A DNA stretch of 64,000 bases from Gammaproteobacteria bacterium (GTDB lineage Bacteria > Pseudomonadota > Gammaproteobacteria > SZUA-152). The stretch covers positions 35,068 to 99,067 of the forward strand of contig JAKIUN010000007.1 of assembly GCA_021647505.1 (NCBI GenBank). Direction: 5' to 3'. Under the pieces are notes generated by a model. That model was not told the origin of the DNA, ran no database searches, and saw only the letters and a list, made by a program, of their open reading frames with translations. A program made the position numbers and the translations under genes. This document shows, piece by piece, positions 39,396-48,615 of the stretch; position 1 is the stretch's first letter, and each line of letters begins with the position of its first letter.

Positions 39396-40265
39396 ATGCG
39401 TTATGTCCTCGGTTTCGCTTTGTTCTTTGTCTCCGCAGCCACCGCGGCCGAGCGGCTGGTGGATCTTCCGCCTCTGCATCATCTTGTCAATATCAAGCCA
39501 TCACAGGCGGTGCAGCTTCCCGAGCGTTTTCCCTTGAATCACCGCAGTGAAATCGTCTGTGAGACCTGCCACGGTATCGAGGACATTGAAGACATCCCCT
39601 TCGATGAGGTGGACAAACGTGCGCCAGCGTTTTTGCGCGAAGGCCCCTATGCGAAGACCACGGCGTTCTGCTATCGCTGCCACGAGGAAAAGGCCTACCG
39701 CCGGAAAAATATCCACGACCTGCTGGACGCACAGGGAAAGTACGATGAAAAGGCCTGTGAATACTGTCACCAAAAGGCGCTGGATCCAAACAAGGACTAT
39801 ACACGGGAGCAGTTAAAGCTGCGTCTGCCGCCAGAGACCCTTTGCCTGGGCTGTCACCTGAAGACGCCGCATCTCAATGCACTCAATCATCTGCAGAAAC
39901 CTGACCAGAAAATGCGCCGGCGTATGCAGGCGGCAGAGCGCAAGCTTGGCATCATTCTGCCGCTGGATGAACAGGGCCGGATCATGTGCGTCACCTGTCA
40001 CTCGCCGCACGAACGTGGCTTGATCGATGTGGGCAAGCCGGCCGGAAAACAGGTGGCGGGTGGTGATTTACAACAGGGTGTGGTTTACGAAGACCATCCC
40101 TGGAATAGCGTCTATCGCGCCGACAAGCAGACACGGCTGGAGATGCTGCAAGACAATGCCACGCCGCTGAATCTGTATTACCGCCGCCTGCATTCCGAGG
40201 TGTTGCTGCGCCTTTCCGCAAAGGACGGTTCCCTGTGTTTCGCCTGCCACGAGTTCGAGAGCTAA
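39396..40265 (+). CDS. Periplasmic hexahaem c-type cytochrome
   Basis: 289 residues with a signal peptide (RYVLGFALFFVSAATAA) and six CXXCH sites: CETCH, CYRCH, CEYCH, CLGCH, CVTCH and CFACH. The third lies near residue 120 and the last is 6 residues from the C-terminus. The frame extends upstream to 39231 over the previous gene, but ATG 39396 begins the signal peptide one base after that gene's stop. The resulting spacing fits the operon. Confidence 0.87.
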   Translation: MRYVLGFALFFVSAATAAERLVDLPPLHHLVNIKPSQAVQLPERFPLNHRSEIVCETCHGIEDIEDIPFDEVDKRAPAFLREGPYAKTTAFCYRCHEEKAYRRKNIHDLLDAQGKYDEKACEYCHQKALDPNKDYTREQLKLRLPPETLCLGCHLKTPHLNALNHLQKPDQKMRRRMQAAERKLGIILPLDEQGRIMCVTCHSPHERGLIDVGKPAGKQVAGGDLQQGVVYEDHPWNSVYRADKQTRLEMLQDNATPLNLYYRRLHSEVLLRLSAKDGSLCFACHEFES

Positions 40266-40270
40266 TCGCC

Positions 40271-42466
40271 GTGCAATGGGTAAAGAAACTTCGCGCTATC
40301 CCCAACGGACAGAAATATCGCTATGGGCTGATCATACTCAGTTGTGCGCTGTTCTTTGCCCCGTTTTTGATCCTGCCGGGCTTGGTGGACAATCCAGACT
40401 TGTGCGGCAAGGTTTGCATCCGCCGTTTCTATCTCTATTTCCCCGGCATGACACTGGACGATTTGGGCGCGCAGATGTCGGTGGCGATGATCGGTGTCAT
40501 CGCCCTGTCGGCTATTCTCATCACGACCTTTTTCTTTGGTCGCATCTGGTGTGGCTATCTCTGTCCTGTGGGCGGTTTTCCCGAATTGGTCAGCCGCTTG
40601 CTCAATGATCGCTGGAAAATCGAATACCGCGCCCTGCCGCAGGTGCCGATTCGCTACGGCTATTTCGCCACGTATTTGCTGTTGATGCCGATGCTGGGTA
40701 TCAGTGCCTGTACCCTGTGCAACTTTATTACCGTGCCGCGTATTTTCGAGGCCTTCAGCGGTGGGTTAATGGGCATCGCTTTTCTGTTTTCCGCTGTGGG
40801 TATTGTCAACCTCGGCCTGCTGTTCCTGCTTGGTTTCTTTGCCAGCAAGGGGCGTGCCTATTGTCAGTTCCTGTGCCCCATCGGCGCCATCGACGGCATC
40901 GTTAACCGATTGGGTGCGAAGTTTCGTTTCACTCGCCGTATTCGCGTCGAGCGTGATCGTTGCACCGGCTGTAATGTGTGTGCCCGCCAGTGCATGACCG
41001 GCGCTATCAAGATGGTGGATCGAGTGGCAGTAGTGGATCAGTTTTCCTGCATGTCCTGTCATGAATGCGTGGATGTTTGCGACTGGCACGCCATCGACTG
41101 GCTGGCGATGCCACCGGACATCACGCCGAAGCGGAAAAAGAAGGGCATCGATTATCATCCCCTGCCGCAGTGGACGGCTCTGCACCGGCAAGAGAAGCCA
41201 GTGCCGGCCTGGCGGCGCATCAACTGGCAACGGCTGACCCTGGCGTTGATTGTTTCCATCGCCACCCTGTTCGTGATTGTCACCCAGGTGATGGCCGATG
41301 AGCGGCACGGAGACGTGGATGGCTGTCTGTCCTGCCACGCCTTGCCGGATCTGCAATACGTGGATAAGCAGGGTGTGTTGCGCGTGGCTAGCATCGATGC
41401 CTCGCACTATTTGAGTTCCCTGCATGGCAGCGTGCCGTGCAAGGATTGTCATCGCAAGATCCGTGACTATCCTCACCGGCCAAAAAATGGCGAAGTCGAC
41501 TGTGCGGCCTCCTGCCATGTGGAAGAACCCTCCGGTGGCAAGCCCTATACTCACAAGGCGGTAATGGAGGAGTTTAGGGAATCCGTGCATGGCAAGGGCT
41601 GGAGCAAGGGCTTTAGCGGCGCCAATCGTCTGCGTGAGGCCAGTGATGAGACATTGCCATCCTGTCGCAAGTGCCACCCCAATGAGCTGTATATTGGCGC
41701 CAAGGATCTGCCGCGTTTTCGTGAGGACTTCAACCATCTCGAAACCGAGTGTGGTGGTTGTCACCAGGGTAAGGTGTGGATGAGCCAGTTTGGTGGCCAC
41801 ATCCTGCGCCGTTTTATCGGCTCGCGCTGGGACAAGCGTGACCACAACCGCATTTGTAACGATTGCCATGCCGATCACCAACGTATGGCACGGGTGGAGA
41901 TTGAAAACCCTGAAACGGGAAAAAAAGAAAAAGTGGGCGCCCGTTTCATACTCGCTAGTGATAGTTATGCCATGACTCTGCATGGCCGCCTGCTAAGAAG
42001 TGGTGTGGAAGCGGGTGCCTCCTGTATCGATTGCCATGCGCCGGCCGGGTTTCGCCATGGCGTGCGCCGCGATGATGATCCGCTAGCGGCGACGCATACG
42101 GATCAACTGGCCAAAACCTGCGCCAGCGAAGGCTGTCATGGTTTTGCCACGCATCCGCTGAATGTGGGCTTCGTAAGCACAGACCTGCACGATATCGATA
42201 TGATTATCGCCACCAATGATATTGCGCCGCTGGATGAAGCACGACTTTCCACCAACTGGAGTAAGGCCATCATGGCCATGCTGCCGATTGTTCTGGTGTT
42301 GGGCGGCGGTAGCCTGTTGTGGCTGTTGTTTGGCAATAAACGCCAAAGTGTCATCTTTGCGGTGCTGGGCGGGGACAGCTTTCAGAAGCGGATCATTGGC
42401 CGCAGGCCGAAGAAACCCCATAAGCGGCATAAAAAGGCCGTTACTAAGGATAAAGATAAGTCATGA
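40271..42466 (+). CDS. NapH-like Fe-S membrane protein fused to an octahaem domain
   Basis: 731 residues. The first 220 form a NapH/CcoG-like polytopic domain with CGYLCP (about 94-99) and CQFLCP (about 198-203). Two 4Fe-4S motifs follow, CTGCNVCARQC (about 231-241) and CMSCHECVDVC (about 260-270). After a further membrane helix (about 322-340) comes a periplasmic domain with CLSCH, CKDCH, CAASCH (CX3CH), CRKCH, CGGCH, CNDCH, CIDCH and CASEGCH (CX4CH). A last helix lies near residue 675. It could link the quinone pool or cytoplasmic electrons to the periplasmic cytochromes. GTG 40271 is the likely start; GTG 40235 is in frame but inside the previous gene. Confidence 0.87.
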   Translation: MQWVKKLRAIPNGQKYRYGLIILSCALFFAPFLILPGLVDNPDLCGKVCIRRFYLYFPGMTLDDLGAQMSVAMIGVIALSAILITTFFFGRIWCGYLCPVGGFPELVSRLLNDRWKIEYRALPQVPIRYGYFATYLLLMPMLGISACTLCNFITVPRIFEAFSGGLMGIAFLFSAVGIVNLGLLFLLGFFASKGRAYCQFLCPIGAIDGIVNRLGAKFRFTRRIRVERDRCTGCNVCARQCMTGAIKMVDRVAVVDQFSCMSCHECVDVCDWHAIDWLAMPPDITPKRKKKGIDYHPLPQWTALHRQEKPVPAWRRINWQRLTLALIVSIATLFVIVTQVMADERHGDVDGCLSCHALPDLQYVDKQGVLRVASIDASHYLSSLHGSVPCKDCHRKIRDYPHRPKNGEVDCAASCHVEEPSGGKPYTHKAVMEEFRESVHGKGWSKGFSGANRLREASDETLPSCRKCHPNELYIGAKDLPRFREDFNHLETECGGCHQGKVWMSQFGGHILRRFIGSRWDKRDHNRICNDCHADHQRMARVEIENPETGKKEKVGARFILASDSYAMTLHGRLLRSGVEAGASCIDCHAPAGFRHGVRRDDDPLAATHTDQLAKTCASEGCHGFATHPLNVGFVSTDLHDIDMIIATNDIAPLDEARLSTNWSKAIMAMLPIVLVLGGGSLLWLLFGNKRQSVIFAVLGGDSFQKRIIGRRPKKPHKRHKKAVTKDKDKS

Positions 42467-43251
42467 TAATTATCAGCATGGTTGTGGGGTTGTTTGTTGT
42501 TCTCTCTCCTGTGATACAGGCAGCGGAGAATCCCTATTTTGATCTGGGGGAAAATACACTGCCGGATGCCAAAGCCTTGCAGAAAGCGCGCAAGCAGGTC
42601 GATGACTATCATGAGCTGAAGGTTCGAGATGAACTGGGTGTTGCACCCTTTCATAAAAGGAACTCCCGAGCAAAGGTGGGAAAGCAGCCCCTGTGCCAGA
42701 TTTGCCATCCGGCATTGCCGCATCGTCACTCAGAGCGCAAACGCAGTTTTCTCAATATGCACACATATTATGTGGCCTGTGAGACCTGTCACTTCCAGCC
42801 AGAGGGTGTCCAGTTTGAGTATCGTTGGGTTGCCTATGGTGCGGCGGCTAGCAACATAAATCTGGATAACCCGCAGCAGGTCGACAGTACGGAAGACTTG
42901 CCGATTCCCTCCCTAGTACCCGATTCAGTTTCCCGCATTGCGCCTTTCCTCCATGATAAGCCGGCCCTGCTATTTAAGGATGACCCCGGCGCCAATGCGA
43001 TTGCTCGCACCTGGGATAAGGGTAGTGATGAAGAAAAGACCCGGCTCAAGGCCGGCCTGCATGTGTCCCTGAAAAAAGATGGCCGACACTGTGCCGATTG
43101 CCATCGCCAGAATCAGACACTGCTTGACTGGCAGATGCTGGGTGCCAGCGACCAGCAGGCCCGCGCCATTGAAAAAAATGCCATCGCGCAGTTTTTTTCC
43201 CGCTATAAAAAGAAGGATCAGCGGTTGCGCATGACGGAACTGTTGCACTGA
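42463..43251 (+). CDS. Trihaem c-type cytochrome
   Basis: 262 residues with a signal peptide (IISMVVGLFVVLSPVIQA) and three CXXCH sites, CQICH (about residue 79), CETCH (about 106) and CADCH (about 212). Long haem-free segments lie between the second and third sites, unlike its densely packed neighbours. The ATG overlaps the stop of the fusion protein gene (ATGA). Family not recognised. Confidence 0.83.
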   Translation: MIIISMVVGLFVVLSPVIQAAENPYFDLGENTLPDAKALQKARKQVDDYHELKVRDELGVAPFHKRNSRAKVGKQPLCQICHPALPHRHSERKRSFLNMHTYYVACETCHFQPEGVQFEYRWVAYGAAASNINLDNPQQVDSTEDLPIPSLVPDSVSRIAPFLHDKPALLFKDDPGANAIARTWDKGSDEEKTRLKAGLHVSLKKDGRHCADCHRQNQTLLDWQMLGASDQQARAIEKNAIAQFFSRYKKKDQRLRMTELLH

Positions 43252-43256
43252 ATAGG

Positions 43257-45734
43257 ATGAGCATTGCACGACAGATTTTTTTTCGGCTGATTCTGTTGCT
43301 GGGCTTTGGCGAGGCACAAGCCGCCGTGGTTGCAGAAAGATTGATGGTCCTGGAGGTTGGTCTGAATCAGCCCACTGATGTGGCCGTGCGTGATGATGGC
43401 CGGGTTTATGTGCTGGACGGGGTCAACGGGCGTGTGGTTGTGTTCACCCGTGACGGTGAGCGGGATTTTGCATTTTCACGCCCCGGGAACGGACCGGGTG
43501 AGTTGCGATTACCGGTGGGAATAATTATTGGAAAAGGTGAGGTATTCGTCGCCGATACGGGTAATCATCGCATTGCTGTCTTCAATTTGCGGGGTGATTT
43601 TATCCGCAATATTCCATTGACGGGCGATGAGCCCCCAGAACCCGTTGCCCTTGCCCTGAGCCAGGATCAACTGCTGTGGACTGATCGTCGCAATCATCAG
43701 GTCTGTGCCTACGACCTGCAACGCAATGTGCCGATATTTTGTCAGGGAAAGCGTGGTGAGAGTCGTGATCAGTTCCAGTTTCCATTTCAGATTGCGGTTG
43801 ATAGTAGCGACTATCTTTACGTGACGGATGTGCTCAACGGGCGGATTCAGGTTTTGCACCCGCGCGGACAATTTGTCTATGACATCGCCCGTTTTGGCTT
43901 GCAGAATGGTGAGCTGTTTCGCCCCAATGGGCTGGCCTTTGCTGGTGACGGATTACTTCTGGTTGGTGATAGTTACCTCGGTGATATTTCATTATTTCTC
44001 GATGGGAAGTTTGTTGGTCGGCTCAGGAGCCGTGCCGGGAAGATGTTACATTTTCACTCACCGGTTGGCATCGAGATTCAGGCTGGACGTCTGTATGTGA
44101 CGGATGCAGGAAGGAGCCGTGTTGAGGTCTTTCGCTTGATAGCGGGTGAGCCCATGGAAGTACAGGATCGTTTGCTTAAATCAAAACCTGTCGGATCAGG
44201 TAAAAATTGTATCAGTTGCCATCTGTCGTGGGCATCGCAGGTAGCGCTGCAGAGTCTGCGGCAGAGGGTGCCGCAAGCCAGTGATGAAAAAGTCCCGGCC
44301 GTCGTATCGCCACGCATGTGCTACAGCTGCCATCACGGGGCCGTGGTGGATTCTCGCCAACGCATTGGCCGTGGGGGGCAGCACCCAGATATCCATCATC
44401 CGCGTGAGAAAAAATCACGGCAGAGCATGCAGGAGGCAAACAGCAAGGATAAGATACCGGCGGTCTTTCCTTTACTTGACAACCGGCTTGATGGCCAGTC
44501 ACTGTCCTGCGGCAGTTGCCATACACCACATGGGCAGGATACCGAAACACAGACCACGCTTTATGCCTCGCATGGCAACCCCTGGCTACGCGTGCCGAAC
44601 CGTGATGGTGACCTTTGTCAGCAGTGCCATTCCTCGAAGCTGGCCAGTCGCCTTGACCCCGAACACCCGCCACGTGGTGTCAATCACCCCGTGGGTATTT
44701 ATCTCAAGGCCCCGCCGCTGGGTGGAGTGGTTGAGCCACAGAATTATGCCTCTGATAAGCATTTGCATATGGGCTTGCCGGATAGCCTGGGGAACAGAGG
44801 CGGTGCGCTGGATCGGCAAGATCGCATGACGTGCCAGACCTGTCACCAGATTCACGGCGGTGAGGGTGATGCAATGACAGTACTTCCCATTACTGATGCA
44901 GAGTTGTGCATTGAGTGTCATCCGCGACAGCATGCGGTGGACAAGAAGGACGCGCGCAAGAAGGGTGTGCATCCCGTTGATTTCAAGTTGGACGAGCCGG
45001 TAAAGATAGGTGGTAAGGCCTTCAAACACGTGACTTGTTTCACCTGCCACAGCGTGCATGCCGGTAAGCCAGAGACAGCTTTGCTGCGTGAGGATCACCG
45101 TGACGGAAAACTGTGCAGTGTGTGTCACGAGGGACAGGCATGGGTGGTGAACAGCGACCATGACCTGCGTCTGACGGCAAAAACAAGTCATAACCTTGCC
45201 GGGCAGTCGCCCGTTCAAAGCGGGGTCTGTGGGGCTTGTCATCGCATGCATAGCGGCAAGCCGGGCGAGCCGATGCTGCATGCCTGGGAGCGGCATGACT
45301 ACAAGGGCAAGGAAACAGCCCTGGAGCGCGATACCCTGTGTCTGGATTGCCATCGGCAAAAAGGGGTCACTGCCTCGACGTGGGTCGAGCGCTTCAGCCA
45401 CCCCGCGCGGGATCTCATTCTGCGATCTGATCCGAAGCGAATGCCGCTGATCGGCGCGGATGGCAAACTGAGTGAATTTGGTGCGATAGGCTGTGTCACC
45501 TGTCACGACCCGCACCGCTGGACGCCCCAAACAAGGGGGGACAACAAGCAAATGCCGGAAACACCAGTGCACAGGCAGGGTAATCTAACCGGGAATGTTC
45601 TCAACAGCTTTCTGCGCCAGCGAGGGGCAAAGGGCAGCTTCTGTATCGATTGTCATGGCATCGAGGCGCCGTTGAAGTACAAGTATTATCACGCCCCCTT
45701 GGTGCGCGACCAGGGTACTGACTACCTCAAGTAA
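43257..45734 (+). CDS. NHL beta-propeller fused to a dodecahaem cytochrome c
   Basis: 825 residues. After a signal peptide (about 1-23) come roughly six NHL repeats (about 30-305), seen as recurring units such as PTDVAVRDDGRVYVLDGVNGRVVVF and GEVFVADTGNHRIAVF. From about residue 320 there are twelve CXXCH sites: CISCH, CYSCH, CGSCH, CQQCH, CQTCH, CIECH, CFTCH, CSVCH, CGACH, CLDCH, CVTCH and CIDCH. The propeller may bind a partner, substrate or glycan while the tail carries electrons. It is the last gene of the locus, 5 nt after the trihaem gene. Confidence 0.87.
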   Translation: MSIARQIFFRLILLLGFGEAQAAVVAERLMVLEVGLNQPTDVAVRDDGRVYVLDGVNGRVVVFTRDGERDFAFSRPGNGPGELRLPVGIIIGKGEVFVADTGNHRIAVFNLRGDFIRNIPLTGDEPPEPVALALSQDQLLWTDRRNHQVCAYDLQRNVPIFCQGKRGESRDQFQFPFQIAVDSSDYLYVTDVLNGRIQVLHPRGQFVYDIARFGLQNGELFRPNGLAFAGDGLLLVGDSYLGDISLFLDGKFVGRLRSRAGKMLHFHSPVGIEIQAGRLYVTDAGRSRVEVFRLIAGEPMEVQDRLLKSKPVGSGKNCISCHLSWASQVALQSLRQRVPQASDEKVPAVVSPRMCYSCHHGAVVDSRQRIGRGGQHPDIHHPREKKSRQSMQEANSKDKIPAVFPLLDNRLDGQSLSCGSCHTPHGQDTETQTTLYASHGNPWLRVPNRDGDLCQQCHSSKLASRLDPEHPPRGVNHPVGIYLKAPPLGGVVEPQNYASDKHLHMGLPDSLGNRGGALDRQDRMTCQTCHQIHGGEGDAMTVLPITDAELCIECHPRQHAVDKKDARKKGVHPVDFKLDEPVKIGGKAFKHVTCFTCHSVHAGKPETALLREDHRDGKLCSVCHEGQAWVVNSDHDLRLTAKTSHNLAGQSPVQSGVCGACHRMHSGKPGEPMLHAWERHDYKGKETALERDTLCLDCHRQKGVTASTWVERFSHPARDLILRSDPKRMPLIGADGKLSEFGAIGCVTCHDPHRWTPQTRGDNKQMPETPVHRQGNLTGNVLNSFLRQRGAKGSFCIDCHGIEAPLKYKYYHAPLVRDQGTDYLK

Positions 45735-45865
45735 GGCCCACAGTGGTCGCTATCCTGTTTTACAAAAACGCCGCGCCTCGGTGTCTACTTTCTGGCAATA
45801 TAGAACCTATAACTTTCCACCGGCTGTCTTTTCGTGAGGCGGTCGTTTTCCCGGGAGCTGGCTTA

Positions 45866-47575
45866 ATGCACGGACAATCATTTTCTCTTCCCACGGTATT
45901 TCAGCAACAACTCGACGAAGCCGTCGATGAATGGCAGGCCAACGGCAAGGTGGCGCGGCTATGGGCCCGCGACGCCAGCCTCTGGGCCGGCCGTGACGAA
46001 GATCAGTGGCTGGACTGGCTGACCATCAGTCGCGAGCTGCGTGAGCACACCGATGAGCTGTCGCAGGCGCTGGCCTTTGTCCGCGAGGGCGACTTCAGCC
46101 ACGCGGTGCTGCTCGGCATGGGTGGCTCCAGCCTGGGCCCGGAGGTGTTGCAACTGACCTTTGGCACCCAGCCCGGCCATCCTCAGTGGCTGATCCTGGA
46201 TTCCACCGACCCGGCGCACATTCGCGCTGTGGAGGCGCAGATTGACTACGCCCACAGCGTGTTTCTGGTGTCGAGCAAGTCCGGTTCCACTCTGGAGCCG
46301 AACATCTTCAAGGACTACTTTTTTACTCGTGCCACGGAAGAGCTGGGGCAGGCCGAAGCCTCGGCCCGCTTCATGACCGTGACCGACCCTGGCTCTAACA
46401 TGGAATCGGTGGCGCGCGCCGACAACTTCCGCGCCATCTTCTACGGCAAGTCTAAGATCGGTGGACGCTATTCGGTCTTGTCCAATTTTGGCCTGGTGCC
46501 GGCAGCGGTGATGGGCGTCGATGTGGCCCGTTTCCTCGATTGCACGGAGGAAATGGTCGCCGCCTGCGAGCAGAGTGATGTGGCACGAAACCCGGGAGTC
46601 ATGCTGGGCCTGGTGATGGGGCTCGCAGCAAAGCAGGGACGTGACAAGCTGACCATCCTCACCTCGCCGGGCATCCGTGCCATGGGCGCGTGGATGGAGC
46701 AACTGGTGGCCGAATCTACCGGTAAGCAAGGCAAGGGCATCATCCCCGTCGATGGTGAGGCCCTGGCTGCGCCGGAGCATTACGGCGACGATCGCCTGTT
46801 CGCCTATTTGCATATGGCCGGTGATGACGACAGTGCCGAGCGTGCCCGTCTCGATGCACTGGTGGCGGCGGGTCATCCGTTGGTGCGCATTGAGCTGTCC
46901 GACGCCTACGATCTGGGTAAAGAATTCTTCCGCTGGGAGATCGCCACTGCGGTGGCCGGTGCGGTGCTGAACATCCACCCCTTCGATCAGCCGGACGTGG
47001 AGGCCAGCAAAATCGAAACCCGCAAGCTAACCGAGGCCTTCGAGGCCAGCGGCAGCTTACCGGAAGAGTCGGCGATGGCCGGTGATGAGCACTTTACCCT
47101 GTTTACCGATGACGCCAACACGAATGCCCTGCGCGAGCTGGCGGGTGCGGACGCCAGCGTCGAGGATTATCTCAAGGCCCATTTAGGCCGGCTCGGCGCC
47201 GGTGACTACCTCGCCCTGCTGGCCTATATCAACCGGCTGGAGCCGCAACACGATGCGGCCCTACAGCAAATCCGCAATCACGTCAGCCAACGTGAGCGGG
47301 TTGCCACCTGCGTCGGTTACGGGCCGCGCTTTCTGCATTCCACCGGTCAAGCCTACAAGGGTGGGCCGAACAGTGGGGTGTTTTTGCAGATTACCTGCGA
47401 TGATGCTCAAGACTTGCCGGTACCGAGCCGCAAATACAGCTTTGGGGTCGTCAAGGCGGCGCAGGCGCAGGGTGATTTTCAGGTGCTGTCGGAACGCAAG
47501 CGCCGCGCCCTGCGGTTGCACATCGGTGCCGATACCGTTTCAGCCTTACAACGACTGGCAAATATTCTGGCCTGA
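45866..47575 (+). CDS. pgi: Glucose-6-phosphate isomerase
   Basis: Interconverts glucose-6-P and fructose-6-P. It has 569 residues with two SIS-type sugar isomerase domains: LGMGGSSLGPEVL near residue 76, SSKSGSTLEPNIF near residue 134, and a C-terminal GPRFLHSTGQAYKGG. The sequence is of the type found as the Pgi half of transaldolase-Pgi fusions rather than the enterobacterial type. The frame extends to 45743, but ATG 45866 has GGGAG at 45853-45857. It heads a pentose-phosphate cluster with gnd and pgl. Confidence 0.9.
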   Translation: MHGQSFSLPTVFQQQLDEAVDEWQANGKVARLWARDASLWAGRDEDQWLDWLTISRELREHTDELSQALAFVREGDFSHAVLLGMGGSSLGPEVLQLTFGTQPGHPQWLILDSTDPAHIRAVEAQIDYAHSVFLVSSKSGSTLEPNIFKDYFFTRATEELGQAEASARFMTVTDPGSNMESVARADNFRAIFYGKSKIGGRYSVLSNFGLVPAAVMGVDVARFLDCTEEMVAACEQSDVARNPGVMLGLVMGLAAKQGRDKLTILTSPGIRAMGAWMEQLVAESTGKQGKGIIPVDGEALAAPEHYGDDRLFAYLHMAGDDDSAERARLDALVAAGHPLVRIELSDAYDLGKEFFRWEIATAVAGAVLNIHPFDQPDVEASKIETRKLTEAFEASGSLPEESAMAGDEHFTLFTDDANTNALRELAGADASVEDYLKAHLGRLGAGDYLALLAYINRLEPQHDAALQQIRNHVSQRERVATCVGYGPRFLHSTGQAYKGGPNSGVFLQITCDDAQDLPVPSRKYSFGVVKAAQAQGDFQVLSERKRRALRLHIGADTVSALQRLANILA

Positions 47576-47603
47576 GGGCCATCGCACGAATGGAGAATAA
47601 CGA

Positions 47604-48614
47604 ATGCAACTGGGAATGATTGGTCTGGGGCGCATGGGCGCCAACATGGTGCGCCGTCTGATGAAAGACGGTCACGAATGCGTGGTCTACAACCGCAGCC
47701 CCGCGCCGGTGAAGGCCATGGAAGGCGAGGGCGCCATCGGCGCCGGCGATCTCGACGATTTTATTGCCAAGCTGGAAACCCCGCGCGTGGTCTGGCTGAT
47801 GGTGCCGGCGGCGGCGGTGGATCAGAATATCGATGCGCTGGTGGACAAGCTGGACGAAGGCGACATCATCATCGATGGCGGCAACTCCTATTACAAGGAC
47901 GACATCGCCCGCGCCAAACGCCTGCAGCCCAAGGGCATTCATTATATGGACGTCGGCACCAGCGGCGGCGTGTGGGGCCTGGAGCGTGGCTACTGCCTGA
48001 TGATCGGTGGTGAAGACGCCTCGGTGGCGCATCTGGATTCCGTCTTCAAGTCTCTGGCCCCCGGCGTAGGCGAGGTGGCGCGTTCGAAGGGTCTGGCGGG
48101 TGAAGCCTCCCAGGCCGAGCAGGGCTATCTGCATTGCGGCCCGGTGGGCGCCGGTCACTTCGTCAAGATGGTGCACAACGGCATCGAATACGGACTCATG
48201 GCCGCCTATGCCGAGGGCCTGAACATCCTCAAGCACGCCAATGTCGGCAAGGTCTCACAGGAAATCGATGCCGAGACCTCGCCGCTGCGCAACCCGGAAG
48301 ACTTCCAGTATGACCTGAATCTGGCCGACATCACCGAGGTCTGGCGTCGTGGCAGCGTGGTGGCCTCCTGGCTGCTGGATCTGACCGCCGATGCCCTGCA
48401 CACCAGCCCGCAGTTGAGCGAATTTTCCGGTAACGTGTCCGACTCCGGCGAAGGCCGTTGGACTAGCATTGCCGCCATCGAATCCGGCGTCCCGGCGCGG
48501 GTATTGACCACGGCACTATACGACCGCTTCACCTCACGGGGCGAAAGCGACTTCGCCGACCAGGTGCTCTCCGCCATGCGCTTCGGCTTTGGCGGCCACC
48601 ACGAAAAGAAATAA
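47604..48614 (+). CDS. gnd: 6-phosphogluconate dehydrogenase (decarboxylating), short type
   Basis: 336 residues with the N-terminal dinucleotide fold [33 protein letters not shown] near residue 115 (substrate loop) and [19 protein letters not shown] near residue 178 with the catalytic lysine. This is the shorter, often NAD-linked class of 6PGDH rather than the roughly 470-residue class. It lies between pgi and pgl, so the oxidative pentose phosphate steps are clustered, without zwf in this window. Confidence 0.93.
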   Translation: MQLGMIGLGRMGANMVRRLMKDGHECVVYNRSPAPVKAMEGEGAIGAGDLDDFIAKLETPRVVWLMVPAAAVDQNIDALVDKLDEGDIIIDGGNSYYKDDIARAKRLQPKGIHYMDVGTSGGVWGLERGYCLMIGGEDASVAHLDSVFKSLAPGVGEVARSKGLAGEASQAEQGYLHCGPVGAGHFVKMVHNGIEYGLMAAYAEGLNILKHANVGKVSQEIDAETSPLRNPEDFQYDLNLADITEVWRRGSVVASWLLDLTADALHTSPQLSEFSGNVSDSGEGRWTSIAAIESGVPARVLTTALYDRFTSRGESDFADQVLSAMRFGFGGHHEKK

Positions 48615-48615
48615 C

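Noticed and set aside
33054..45572. Minus-strand frames of 153-405 aa opposite the cytochrome genes (for example 33054-34169, 40766-41983, 44586-45572)
   Set aside because: The plus-strand genes have dense CXXCH motifs and signal peptides; the opposite frames are a product of high GC and codon bias.
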